A stretch of 64,000 nucleotides of DNA. Source: Ficedula albicollis (taxonomy: Eukaryota > Chordata > Aves > Passeriformes > Muscicapidae). Where the stretch lies: contig NC_021673.1 in the NCBI RefSeq assembly GCF_000247815.1, positions 2,006,380 to 2,070,379 on the forward strand. Reading direction: 5' to 3'. This document shows positions 24,572 to 37,031 of this stretch, piece after piece. A model generated the notes under the pieces. It saw nothing but the letters and a program-made list of their open reading frames with translations. It was not told the origin of the DNA and ran no database searches. The position numbers and the translations under genes were made by a program. Within the stretch, counting starts at the first letter, position 1, and every line of letters begins with the position of its first letter.

Positions 24572-24585
24572 AAAAAAAAAAAAAA
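24503..24585. other. Poly-C (59) followed by poly-A (24), probable artefact
   Basis: C24503-24561 directly joined to A24562-24585; same form as 35787-35870. Confidence 0.8.
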
Positions 24586-27105
24586 CCAAACCCAAAAAAC
24601 CCCAACACTAGTTCCACACTAAAGGTCCCAAAGCCTGTGAGGCAGGTTTAATTTTAGAGCACACTCATCGGATTTGCTTACATAATTTTCTTGATTTGGA
24701 AAGCTTTTTCTTTTCCTTAGTGAGAAAAGCTGTCCAAATTTATCACGTTAAGCAGGGGGCTGCTTGCCCAAAAGGATCTTAAAATACATTGGCTGCGATT
24801 TTCCTTTTAAAGTTTGCATATCACAATTAGGGCAATGTGGAATTAGAGCAGCTTTAAAGAGTGAGGTGGGAAAGAAACCATTAAAAAGGACAAATCCTTA
24901 CCAAATTATCCTGGCACCTAAATGCAAAGGCCCTCAGGTTGTCCAGAGGCTGCTGAAAACAGGGCAGCAAGAGATCAAGAAGTGTTCCAGTGTGAACCCA
25001 TTAAGCAGGATGTATATAAATCCCACAGCAGAGATTTTTGAGTGAGTTTAAGAGTTTTCAGTGATTCTGAGAACATCATCTTTCTGTTCTGAGGAAGATG
25101 TTGGCCTCATCTAACTGGACAAGAGCTTGGTCTGCAAAGAAATTTCCCCTTTGGATCCTCAAAGTCACAGGGACAGGACTTGGGAGCAGCTGTGATTCTA
25201 CTGCAGATTTAATTCTGCCCTTCACCCAACCACCACCTGATCACAGCAAGAACTCGGGAAGCTTTTAGAACCTTCCTAGGTTTGTTCTTCCCAACAGGAA
25301 AGCACAAAAGGCCCTAAAATCCATACACCAACAGCTCACTCGATCCATCCCTCCCAACTTTGGCACTGATTAGTTCGTTTTTGTAGATGGAAGTTGAGGA
25401 TCTCCTCAATCAGCAGAGTTCCCACCCCTGTGGAAAAGCTGCAGGAGTGGAAAGAAGGGGGCAGGTAACACAGAAAACCTCACCAATCCCATGAATGCCA
25501 CAGGCAAACATCCCCCAGATTGGGAGTTTACAGCAGGAAAAAATCAGTTTAGGTGTTGCCAGGTACCTTCTACCTATTGAAAGAACATTTTTAGGGCCAC
25601 TAAAACCAATGGTCACAGCAGCACACAATGGAAGAAGTGGCACTGCAAATGAAATAATTTAATTTGGGTCTATAACGAACACTTCCAGGGCTGGAGGTGC
25701 CCCCAGGTACCCCTAAGAGAGGAGAAGGTTTTGCAGAGTGCATTAATGCACCTCTTTACAGATCCTGAGGTTGAAATACAGCACCATTCCCAAATAAAAA
25801 TGTGTCCTGAGGTTAAGAGTTCTCAGCAACACCTTAGGAGTTTCTCAGTTGGATGCTTACACAAAACTGATGCGTTCTCTCTCAGCTGTTTTTGTTTTCA
25901 GTATTTCCCAGAGCAACTGTCCCCAAAAGTCTTAAGAGATGCTAAAGGTGCAGTTGATGGCCTCATGTCTTAAAGGAAGGAGGAGCTCCTTGGTGGCAAG
26001 AAAATGAGATTAGAGCAGCTTAGGGCTCGGGCAGAGACACAGCCCTTGCAGGGCAGCACAGAGGGGCCTTTGAGGGGTTTCTGAGCTGCAGCACTGAGAG
26101 GTCCCACAGCCCCAGCACAGCAGCAGCATCCACGTCCTGCCTGTGGGCAGTGTCTGCTCCCTTCTGCACAGCCTGTGGAGACTCTGCAGGAGAGCCACGA
26201 AAAACCCAACTGAAGAAACTCCGGGTTTGTTCACCCCTACCACCAAAAAAAAAAAATAAATAAAATAAATCCTTACACAGCTGCCATTGCTGCTGTGGCC
26301 ACCCAAAGTGCTCCCCCAGTTGTGAAGTGATGCTGAGCCGAGGAGAGGAGCTGAAATACCCTGAGCAGGAGGGGAGGGTGAAGTTACACAGGGCTATTAG
26401 TAAAATAAACCTTGCTCTGGCACGCTGCAGAATTACCCAGAGCAATGCTGGCACTCACTTCAGGCACGGGGTTTAACCCTTCCTTTCCTGGGAGAGGAAA
26501 GGTGGCACAGCTGTGCCAAGCAGCCTTGCCCTCCACAATCTGCTCAGGGATTAAATCTGGACCCAAAGCAGGGGTCAGGATGGTATCTGATCAGAGGCTG
26601 GGGTGTAGGGATGAGGAGAAGGGGTGGAGAGCCCCATCTGCAGAGGGGTCAGTGTGGCTCTTCTCCCCTCCAGTCAAAATGTTTAGGATCAGCATGAAAG
26701 AAAAAGAAAAAAAAAAAAAAAAAAAAAGATATTTTTCCCCTCAGGGATCTTCCCTGGCACTGGCAGGATTCCCCTCTTCTCCTCCACACCCACATCATCC
26801 AACACCTCAAACGCAGAGGAAAAGCCCTGTCCCACCCAGCTCCCTCCAAAGCAAGAATTACACCCAGGGCACCACATGGAGTGAATGTTTTTCACAAAAA
26901 CTTCAGGAAAACCGAGGCCAAAAAAAGTCTTTCACAACCACAACTGGAGGGAAACTCCTCAGCCAAAGGAGGAGTGTGCTGTTGGTCAAGTATTCCCACT
27001 CCATCCAGAGACTTCAGGACAGCAGGGAAAAGCTGATGTGGGACTCACTGCCCTGCATTTTTTGAGTGAAAAAGCAAAGAGCTTGGTTTGAAGAGTTAAA
27101 GGGAA

Positions 27106-27107
<2 letters not shown>

Positions 27108-27168
<61 letters not shown>
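27108..27168. repeat. Poly-A run, 61 bp
   Basis: Pure A. Could be a retroposon tail or an over-extended homopolymer; no retrogene is seen next to it. Confidence 0.9.
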
Positions 27169-27169
<1 letters not shown>

Positions 27170-29553
27170 CAGCAAAGCAAGATCCAGAAAGGAAAACAAA
27201 AGTTTAAAAATTCAGGAGAGCAAACACCAATTTGGAGAGTGGCTCAGCAGACGCAGGAGGCGCTCAGAGGAGCTGGCTCCCACATCAGCTGAGGCGAGGC
27301 AGGTTCTGTGTGAGAGGCTGCCCCTGCTCAAGGGGACACTCCAGCAGTGCCCAGCTGGAAGGAACCCAGCCCAGGAATGCAAAGTGGGGTGCTTAAAGCA
27401 CACCAGAGCTGGAGTGCCTCCTCCCAACAAGGCTCTCAAGTGCCCTTAATTCAGTTCAGCCCACTCTGCATTGACATCAACTCTGCTGAAGTGAATTAAG
27501 GATCTTTAATCCCCAAGGAGAGCAGTTTGCACCAGGGCTAGTTAAGAGTAATTGGACTAATCCACTTTAAAAGTCAGCTCAGATTAGCTGTGCTCAGGGG
27601 CTGTGCAGATGAGGCCTGGGAGCACAGGGACTGTCTCCAGCATGCAATAATCCCATCAATCTGCCCTGGGGAGGACAGCTCGGGCCTGGGAGGGATCCAA
27701 ACCACTCCAATGGGAGCACTAATAGAAACGTCTCCCTGTGCCTGACAGGTGCCATCTGGTTGCAACCAAAGGCATTTTCCACGTGGATTTTCCGGGCAGG
27801 CCAGATTCGCCAAAGGGAAATTGGGTTTATGGGCAGCATCTCCCACCCCCTCAGTGAAATATCAAATGCAGGCCTCACTCCATCCCCATTATCCCAAAGG
27901 GGTCAGAGGATGGATTTGGGGGCTGGAAGGAGCCAACTCCACCCTGCACTGATGGTTGTTGGGGATTGGATCCCCCATTTAGTGCTACCACACCCACCCC
28001 ACTCTTGTGCAAGCTTTCCCACTTCCCACTGGTTTTCACCCCAGCTTTCCCACTGGTTAGAGCAAAAGCAGGTCAGCCCCACACAACTCCCACAGAAACA
28101 GGGATCAGAAAGCCAAGAAGGGCAATTAAAAATAAAAAAAACAAACAAAGGGCTACCAACCACCCCAAACCACATCCTGCCTCCACTTTTACTCCAGGTC
28201 CCCCCCAAGACCCAGCAGCAGCACAGGGCAGGCTCAGCCCAGGTTTTGCCTTTCTAGGAAACCACAGAGCCCCCGTTTCATGCAAGCCACTTCTTCCCCA
28301 GCTAAGAATAATCCCCCCAGCTGCTGTTTGATGTCCCCATTGCCATGGAGGCAGTGTTTTTGATCCACAGGGAGAGGCTGCGTGTGCTCGCTCCCGTTAA
28401 TGTTTCCTGTGTGGTTCGGGCTGTTTCACCTACAGGTATGTTTATTCCACTACTTTAGCAAACCAGCAGACTTTTTCATGGAACTGTTGATGTTTTTCCT
28501 GGCTGCTGCTGCTCCTGGAGAGGCAGGGCAGTGTACAAACCGAGTTCATGCCCAGCTCCAGGCTGGAGCTGCTCTGCTCCTCCTGGGACCGGGGGGAATT
28601 GAAGGTTTCCATTGCACTGGTCAGGTTTCTTCCTTCTCCCAGCCTTCAAGTTTTAGGCACACACACAAAGAGAGGAGCTCAGGCAGCTGACAGCAGCAAG
28701 AGCAACGTGTGGCTGCTGCTTGGAGCAAGGGCAGCAGCTGCCCTGCGAATCCAGCCACGCTCGGGAAAAGGAGAGCAGGTGCGGCACTGCACCCCCAAAA
28801 GGAACCCTGCACCCCCATCTTGGTGTGCAGCCAGACCCCATGGGCTGAAGCTTGGCGTTTCCTGCTTTTAAACACTTCAGACCTCACCAGGTCAGCAGGA
28901 AGATTCCTATCAATTTGTCTTTGGATCCACTTTATTGCTGCCACAAGAGGAGAAACTCCAACCTAGCGGGCTCAGCTTTGTCAGGCACATATTGAGGGCA
29001 TTTTCAAACACAATTCGTGGTCCAACAGCCTTCTGGGGGTCTGAGAAGAAGCAAAGGATGTGCACCAAATCCCTGACTCAGCTCTGAGCCTGCTCACTGT
29101 GAGAACAGCCCTGTGCCACAGCTGAAGCACCCCAAGGTCCTGAGCACCCACAATGGTAAAACAACACATCCAGACAGGTCAGACACCAGCTTTAGAGCCA
29201 CCACAATCAAAAGGAGCCCCCAGAGCTCTGGGAGCAGAGCAAACAGCCCCACACGGGCAGGGAGGGGCAGCTGACCCGCCCCTGACGTGCCCAGCTGCAG
29301 CACAGCATCCCTGGGAGCAGCTCCCCTCAGCCCCGGCTCTCTGCAGGCTCTGGGAGCAGAGGAGTCACTCCCCTCACCCGTGAGCAAAAACACACCCAGA
29401 GTCACGGTGTGACAGGGTCACCCAGCCTGTGCAGCCCCAGGCTGGGGGGCTTCTGTGCCAGTGAGTCAGCCCAGCTCAGCTCTCAGAGCTCCCACAGTCC
29501 TGGAGCAGCCCCAGGGATGCAGCACTGAGGGAGGAGGATGCTCCTCTCCTGCC

Positions 29554-29700
29554 CTGGTACCTCCCACCCTGCTGAGCCCGGCCCATGCACTGCAAACACA
29601 AAATCCCCACAGGCGCTGCAGTTGCTTCTGGTACCTCCCACCCTGCTGAGCCCGGCCCACGCACTGCAAACACAAAATCCCCACAGGCACTGCAGTTGCT
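29554..29700. repeat. 74-bp tandem duplication
   Basis: 'ctggtacctcccaccctgct' starts at 29554 and 29628; copies differ at few bases (catgcactg/cacgcactg, ggcgctg/ggcactg). Confidence 0.92.
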
Positions 29701-31539
29701 CTAGAGCATCTCCACAACAGCAGATTTGTGTCTTCGTGGTTGGTGACCCCTCTGCAAGCTGAGGAGTCCAGCTGACCCTGCAAGTGCAGGATTGTGCCTG
29801 GCCCCACTGCCCTGCAAGCACCACCCCCGTGCTTTTCCTGCACCTTGCAGAGAGGCAGGACTCAGCCTGGAAACACATTTCCCTCAGCTCCACAAACCAG
29901 TGTGGACACTGCAGCTCGTAACACTGACCACAGGAACTGCTCCAAGCCTTCCTCAGTCCAGCTCACACCCTCCCAAGGGCAGCTCTTCACTCCAGTCCTC
30001 TCTCCAAACTCATGCTAAGCCTCTGGATTTCCAGAGTCAACACGGGACAAGCCAGAAGATAGAAACAGTCCCCAGGGATGCAACACAGCTGTGCTAATGA
30101 GCCAGAGGAAATGTTGGATCTTTGGTCAGACCCTGTAATTCAGCTCAAGTGGCTGCTTCACCTCTGGCCTGTCAGATCAACTTGTTAACCACAGACTGGG
30201 AAAGAGCTCCCTGCCTGCTCCCAGCAGGAGATTTCTCTCTGGCAGGGGCTGAAAAAGCCTCTACCCCCCTCACCTTTGATTGCAGAGAGGCCCAGAGATG
30301 CAGAGAGAGAGCTGAGCTCTAAGTTTGCCAGGTATTTCAACATCTCACCTTACACTGGGAGAGGATTAGGGCTAGAAAAGAATTTTGTCAAGATTAAGCC
30401 AAACAAGTCAGTTCTTTTAAATCAAGTATCAGTTCTGGTGAACTGTCCCCAGAGGGGTTTGGGCTGCAGGATTGGGTTTCTTGTCAGAGGAGATGGGCAG
30501 CACTGGAGAGCAGCTGAACTCCGTGTTCTGAGCTGGGAAAGGTCCCCTGAAGTCATGGATTGCCCTGGGAGAGGCTCTGCAGCCAACACCAGTGGATCCA
30601 GTCCAAGGTGGACGCTCACCCCAAGTGCAACCACTGAGCTGGCACCCAGGCTCCCAACCCAGGATGTAAAAAAAGCTGAGAAACACCAAAATCCTGCAGC
30701 ATTTCCATGTGGAAACTTGATTATCTGAGGAATTTTCAAAGCTTTGTCTGATGAGCCCTCACCCACTCTCCCCTCTGCCTTAGGAGAGGCTCTGCACCCA
30801 TGGGAGACACAAGAGACTCACAGGAACCCAAAGCAGAATTTGGGGGAAGCAAAAGCATTCCTTCTGCAGGAATCTGGCAGAACTCCTGCAGACAAGGCAG
30901 AGACCCTTCCTGCAGCAGAGAGGAGCTCCAGTGCCAAGGCCCAGAATGGGAAATCCACCCCAAAAACCTCACTCCAAGAGCAGGCAGCTGCCAGGGATCC
31001 CAAGGGGGGCATTGCAGTCACCAGGGCAGAATGAAACCATTCCAACAGGCGAGGAGAACCACCCAACATCCAGAAAATTCAACTTCACACCTTGGATACT
31101 TTGGAAACGGAGGTGTTTGATAGTGATGCTAAAACAGAGCTGGAAAACCTTTCACAGGATCCTCTGGAAAGAACAACCTTCACCTAAAATCTTCAGCTGC
31201 AATCTCAAAAAAAAACCCAAAAAAAAACCAAAAAAAAAAGAAAAAAGTGCAGTTACACCCCCAGGGCTGCCTGGCTTTGTTTTGTTGCACTACCAAGCAT
31301 CAGGCTCACAGGTCTTTAAAAAAAAAAAAAAATCATTGAATATTAAAATAGTGAAAAACCAATGTCCCCAGCTCAGCAGGGGTTGACAACAGGGGTTCCC
31401 ACTGAGATCTACACTGGGAATTAGCTGCAGGAAAACCACGAGGAGCAGGGCACAGCAATGCCCCTGTGCTGTTCCTTTTAGGATCAGGTGAGGGAAGGCT
31501 ACAAAAACCCCAGCAGGTCACGAGAAGAACCTGCCATGG

Positions 31540-31690
31540 ACAGGGATCTTCCACTGTCCCAGCCCCATCCAGCCTGGCCTTGGACATCTCCAGGGATCCA
31601 GGAGCAGCCACAGCTGCTCTGGGCACCCTGTGCCAGGGCCTCACACCCTCAAAGGGAAGAATTCTTTCCCAATATCCCATTTTACCCTGG
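31540..31690 (-). mobile_element. CR1 fragment
   Basis: 'ccatccagcctggccttgga' followed by 'ggcaccctgtgccagggcct' and 'aagaattctttcccaatatc' is the complement of the CR1 3' region. Confidence 0.85.
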
Positions 31691-32533
31691 CAGTAAGAAT
31701 CCATTTCCCCTTGTCAAAGTCCCTCTCCAGCTCTCCTGGAGCCCCTTGAAGTACTGGAAGCTGCTCTATGGCCAGAGTTAAGAGGTGCTGAAGACCCAGC
31801 AGCAGAAATCCCAGCGCCAGAAGGGCTCTGTGAGTCAGAACAATTCATCTTTGCCACCTGTGTCACCTCCTGTGCATCACCCAGGGTCAGACTCAGCACA
31901 CCTCTCTGTGTGCTTCAAAATAAGCTGCTAATTTTTAAGTATTATTCCTTTTGCTCATCAACTGACCTCTTCCAAAAGGATTTTAGCCTTGAAAACAACA
32001 GTGGCTTGACCCTCTTTGTGCTGGGGCTGCTGAAATTCAGAAAATTTCAACAGCAGACCAACGTTCTGGTTAAATTTCTGCCTCAGCCAGCCACCAGGGA
32101 GGGTTTCAAGCTAAGCTCAGATATCCCTGTGAGCCTCTTTCAATGCTTCATTCATGTCTAGGGGAAATAATCTGCTGCTCCACATCCCAAAAAGCCACCT
32201 CCTGCTCTGCCCCATGGCCAATTCTGCTGCTTCCCTCTCTGGAAGACCCCAAGAAGTTTTTCCAAGCAAGGAAAGTTTTGCTCCAGTTGGGAAATTCCTC
32301 CATCCAGTGCATGGCAGGTGCAGAAATCAGAGCAAGTTTTGCCCCAGACTCCATGGCCATGTGGCTGCCCAATTAATGCTGTTCTAATCAGCCAGGATAA
32401 ATTAATCTGGTCACACCTCATAGAATTGCTGCCAAGTCCCACCCAGCCTGCTGGGAATGAACAGGAATTGGGTGTTCCATGCTGCATCCCCAGCTCAGCA
32501 TTACTGTCAGACACTGTTGAGTTTGCAAGTTCT

Positions 32534-32648
32534 GTGGTGGATGGAGAGAAAAAGAGGTTTCCCTCTGAGTTCTTCCCAAAAAAAAGAGTTCGTGGTGGAT
32601 GGAGAGAAAAAGAGGTTTCCCTCCGAGTTCTTCCCAAAAAAAGAGTTG
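32534..32648. repeat. 58-bp tandem duplication
   Basis: 'gtggtggatggagagaaaaa' starts at 32534 and 32592, with one substitution (cctctgag/cctccgag). Confidence 0.92.
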
Positions 32649-33114
32649 AGTTGGGTTTTTTTTAACCTGTCATTTCCCCTTCCCTCAAAATCCTTCAGCA
32701 ACTGAATTAACAAAATGCTCCCCACACCTTAGAGAATGGTTTGTAATAGCAGACTGGAAGCACAATGAGGAGCTGCTTGATCCATTTGAAACAAGAGTTC
32801 TTGTAAGAGCAGAGGGGGGGAAAAGAAATTAAAAAAAAAAAAAAATCAGCATAGATTTTTCTATCAGCTCCAGCAAATCCTGCAACTGCTGTGTTTATCC
32901 ACGGAGTCAAAATACTCCCTGTTCCACTTAGGGAAGTGCAAACACACATTACAATAAAATGTAAAGCTTGCTGAGCTGATAAACTTCATCAGTGTGTTTT
33001 ATGACAGTATCTGGAGAGATAAGGCTCATTAGCACCTACAGCCACCATCTGAAGGAACCTGAAAAAGCACAGCTACAAACAGGAGAAGAGGAAAAAAATT
33101 TGCATCTTGACGTC

Positions 33115-33187
33115 AAAAAAAAAAAAAAAAAGCTTCCAAAGGGTTATTTGAGGTAAAAAAAAAAAAAAAAAGCTTCCAAAGGGTTAA
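33115..33187. repeat. Duplicated A-run plus 'gcttccaaagggtta'
   Basis: Two copies of an A-run followed by gcttccaaagggtta, separated by tttgaggt. Confidence 0.9.
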
Positions 33188-33707
33188 CCCTTTACATAAT
33201 AATAATCCTAATAAATTCTGGGTGCTCTCAACCTGACCTGAGCTGGTTCCTGAGCTCTGGAAAAAGCCAGGAAAACTGATCCTTGGTCCAGAACCTGCAG
33301 CCACGTTGTGCAGGAGGAGCAGTGGCCCCCCCCAGAACCATTTAGGAGTGCAAACAACAAGTCCTGGGCTCGAGGGCTCCTCAGGTCGAGGAAATCAATT
33401 GTTTGAACACACCACAAGCCACGAGGGAGATGTTTTGGCTGCAGAGAGAAGGGGCTGATTCAGTGTGGAGGGCAGCCAGAGGCTCAGCGGGTTTCAGGTT
33501 GGGGAAAAAAATCACATCCAAGAGAGTCCTTGGATTGCTCCAACACACCCCTGGAAGGTGGGAACTTGGGAAGTTTGTGTCTAACAGGAGGTTTCACCAT
33601 CCCACCCCAGAGGGGTCCCTCAGGGGGAAGCTGCAGCCACAGGGTCAGAACCTGAGAGGAGATCAAGACATTTTTAATGCATTAAGTCCTCTCCTCAAAC
33701 ACCAGGG

Positions 33708-34211
33708 GAAGAGCTGGTGCCTTTCTCTTCTACAGAACTCAGGTGGCCACAGAATCCAAGCCCTGACGGATTCCATCACTCCATGAACTGGAGCAGGGAG
33801 GATCTACATGGAGCCTCTGGCATCACAACTCCTCCCACCCCTGGTGGCCCCAGTGGGGATATTCCAACTTAACATCTCCAAAATCTCCTTCTGGCCTAAC
33901 TGCCTCTTAGAGGGGATCAAGGCACAGATGAATCAGGAGACAGGGAAGGCAAATCCCACGGAAGAGCTGGTGCCTTTCTCTTCTACAGAACTCAGGTGGC
34001 CACAGAATCCAAGCCCTGACGGATTCCATCACTCCATGAACTGGAGCAGGGAGGATCTACATGGAGCCTCTGGCATCACAACTCCTCCCACCCCTGGTGG
34101 CCCCAGTGGGGATATTCCGATTTAACATCTCCAAAATCCCCTTCTGGCCTAACTGCCTCTTAGAAGGGATCAAGGCACAGATGAAGCAGGAGACAGGGAA
34201 GGCAAATCCCA
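33708..34211. repeat. 253-bp tandem duplication, about 98% identical
   Basis: Copy 1 33708-33960, copy 2 33961-34211. Differences seen: ccaactt/ccgattt, aatctcc/aatcccc, tagagggg/tagaaggg, gaatcagg/gaagcagg. Confidence 0.95.
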
Positions 34212-34569
34212 TCTTCAGCTCTCCTGAGCCAAGATTCCCACGTCCCACCCCCCTGTGGGGCTCTGGACCATGAATGCCTCATCCTGTGGAAGTACCAGTG
34301 ATGTTCACTGCTCCAGCACCTCCTCTGGCTGCCCAGCCACCCTCACACCAGCTTAACTTCTGCTGCTTATTCTGACTCAGATTTTCCACTTAAAAAAAAA
34401 AAAAAACCAACTTAAAGAATGTTTAAATATCAACGTTCATTAGAAATAACACATCACCGTGTCCTTAAATGAAGAGAAAAGGATGGAGCATCCCTGGAAT
34501 ATCTACAGGAGAGCTGGGGAGAATGTTTTAACACAGGTAGACAGCGATAGGACAGGTGGGGATGTTTTA

Positions 34570-34765
34570 AAGTGAAAGAGAAGAGGCTTAGAGAAGCCAT
34601 TAGGAGGAAATCCTCTCCTGGCTCAGGTTTCCCAGAGCTGCCCCTGGATCCCTGGAAGTGTCCAGGGCCAGGTTTGACAGGGCTTGGAGCACCCTGGGAT
34701 AGTGGAAGGTGTCCCTGCCCAGGGAATGAAAATCTTTTCTAACCCAAATCATTCCCTGATTCTCC
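34570..34765 (+). mobile_element. CR1 3'-end fragment
   Basis: 'ccctggaagtgtccagggcc' then 'gcttggagcaccctgggata' and 'ttctaacccaaatcattccctga'-like tail. Confidence 0.85.
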
Positions 34766-35784
34766 AAGAGGCAACTACACCAAACCTGCCAGCACAATGA
34801 ATTAATCCCTCATAAAAAAAAAAGAATAAAGCAGCAAAAACTGACAAAACTCGCTCAGGTCTGAAAGATTCAGACTAAGCAGCATCACAGAGGCTTCTCC
34901 AGGCAGTCCTCCAGACTTGCCACTTAACTTGCTCCCCTCCCCTATCCCACAGCCTAATTTAATTAACTGCCACCTAATAAGCCTTAAGGCGATCCTCATC
35001 ACCCCGATACAGCACAAGGTTTTTAATTATTAAACACTCTGGGGCTTTTTGTGTTGGGGTTGTGGGGCTGGACTCCCTTTTGTTGTTGTCAGCAGCTTCC
35101 AGAAATGAAGTTAATGATTGACCAGGCCTTTCAGCAGGAGACCAGAGTCCTGTGGATTCCTGGTCTCTGGTTCTGCATCACCAGCCAGGCTAAAGGAAGT
35201 CACCGGCCTCCTGCTCTGCCAGGTGTCCACTCAATATTCCCCTGACAGCCCACCTTACCCCTCCTGGGTGTCATTTACAGCACTGCAAAAAGAAAAACGC
35301 AGCAATCGGACACGGAGGCTGCAGCACTGCCCATCATTAACCTGAGCTGAGAGAGGAACAGCCCCAGGCGAGGGAAACTGAGGCACAAGTGGCTCCAAAA
35401 TGTCAAGCAACGTGGTCAACCCACTACATCAGCCAAAAAAATACGAATTCCTGTCTGAATTACTGCTGCTCCGTCCTCTGCAGGCAGCTCCCAGCCTGAT
35501 TTGGGACAAATCCCACTCCCCAGGGATGAAGATGCAGGTCTGGCACAGTCATTTCCCCAAATGTTTCCAGCTTTGTCACCAGCCTTGTGGCACCCCACGA
35601 CTCCCAGCGCCACTTGCAAGCACCCACAAAGCAAATGCTGCTCCTGGGCACAGGGTTCCCTTCTCCAAGGGATGGAGGTTAAACACTGCTTTGAGTTGAC
35701 CCAGAGAGGCCAACTTTGGGAGCAAAGCCAGGCAGGACTCGCAGCATGACAACTCACCCAGCTCCAAACAGCAAGAGAGGGGGA

Positions 35785-35786
<2 letters not shown>

Positions 35787-35870
<84 letters not shown>
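35787..35870. other. Poly-C (20) followed by poly-A (64), probable artefact
   Basis: C35787-35806 joined to A35807-35870. Confidence 0.75.
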
Positions 35871-35872
<2 letters not shown>

Positions 35873-36408
35873 AAAAAAAAACCAAACCAACACAAACCAG
35901 GCAAGGAAAACCAACAGCCCAACATCCTGCTCTTTTCTAAGGCTCTCTTCACAAAATTCCACCCTGAGCAACGAGGCTGCTGCCCCGCAGCAGAGCAGGG
36001 CACCTATTCTGCACCTGCCAGAGGGAATAAAAATACATCTCACTTCCCACACTGCAAACCCCACGGAGCAGCTCTGGGCAGGGGTGTGCTGGTAAATTAG
36101 GGCAAGCTATGCTTCCCCTCCCTCCCTCTCCCCCCCCGTGAGCATTTGAGGGTTCCTGTTGCCTGCGTGCAGGGCACGGATCAGTTACATTTATGCAGAA
36201 CATTGCAATCTGTCAATATAAACACTATGTAAGCATGAGCCACTTGTAACACTACTACTGTCTTGACAAGTGTTTGCAGAGGGGAGAGCTGCTGGGATCC
36301 TTCTGCTCCCAGAGGGAAGGCAGAGCAAATCCCAGCCTGCAGGGAAAAAACGCTTCTTCCAGCAAAAAATTAAAATAATATTTTTATATATACATATTTA
36401 CATATATA

Positions 36409-37031
<623 letters not shown>

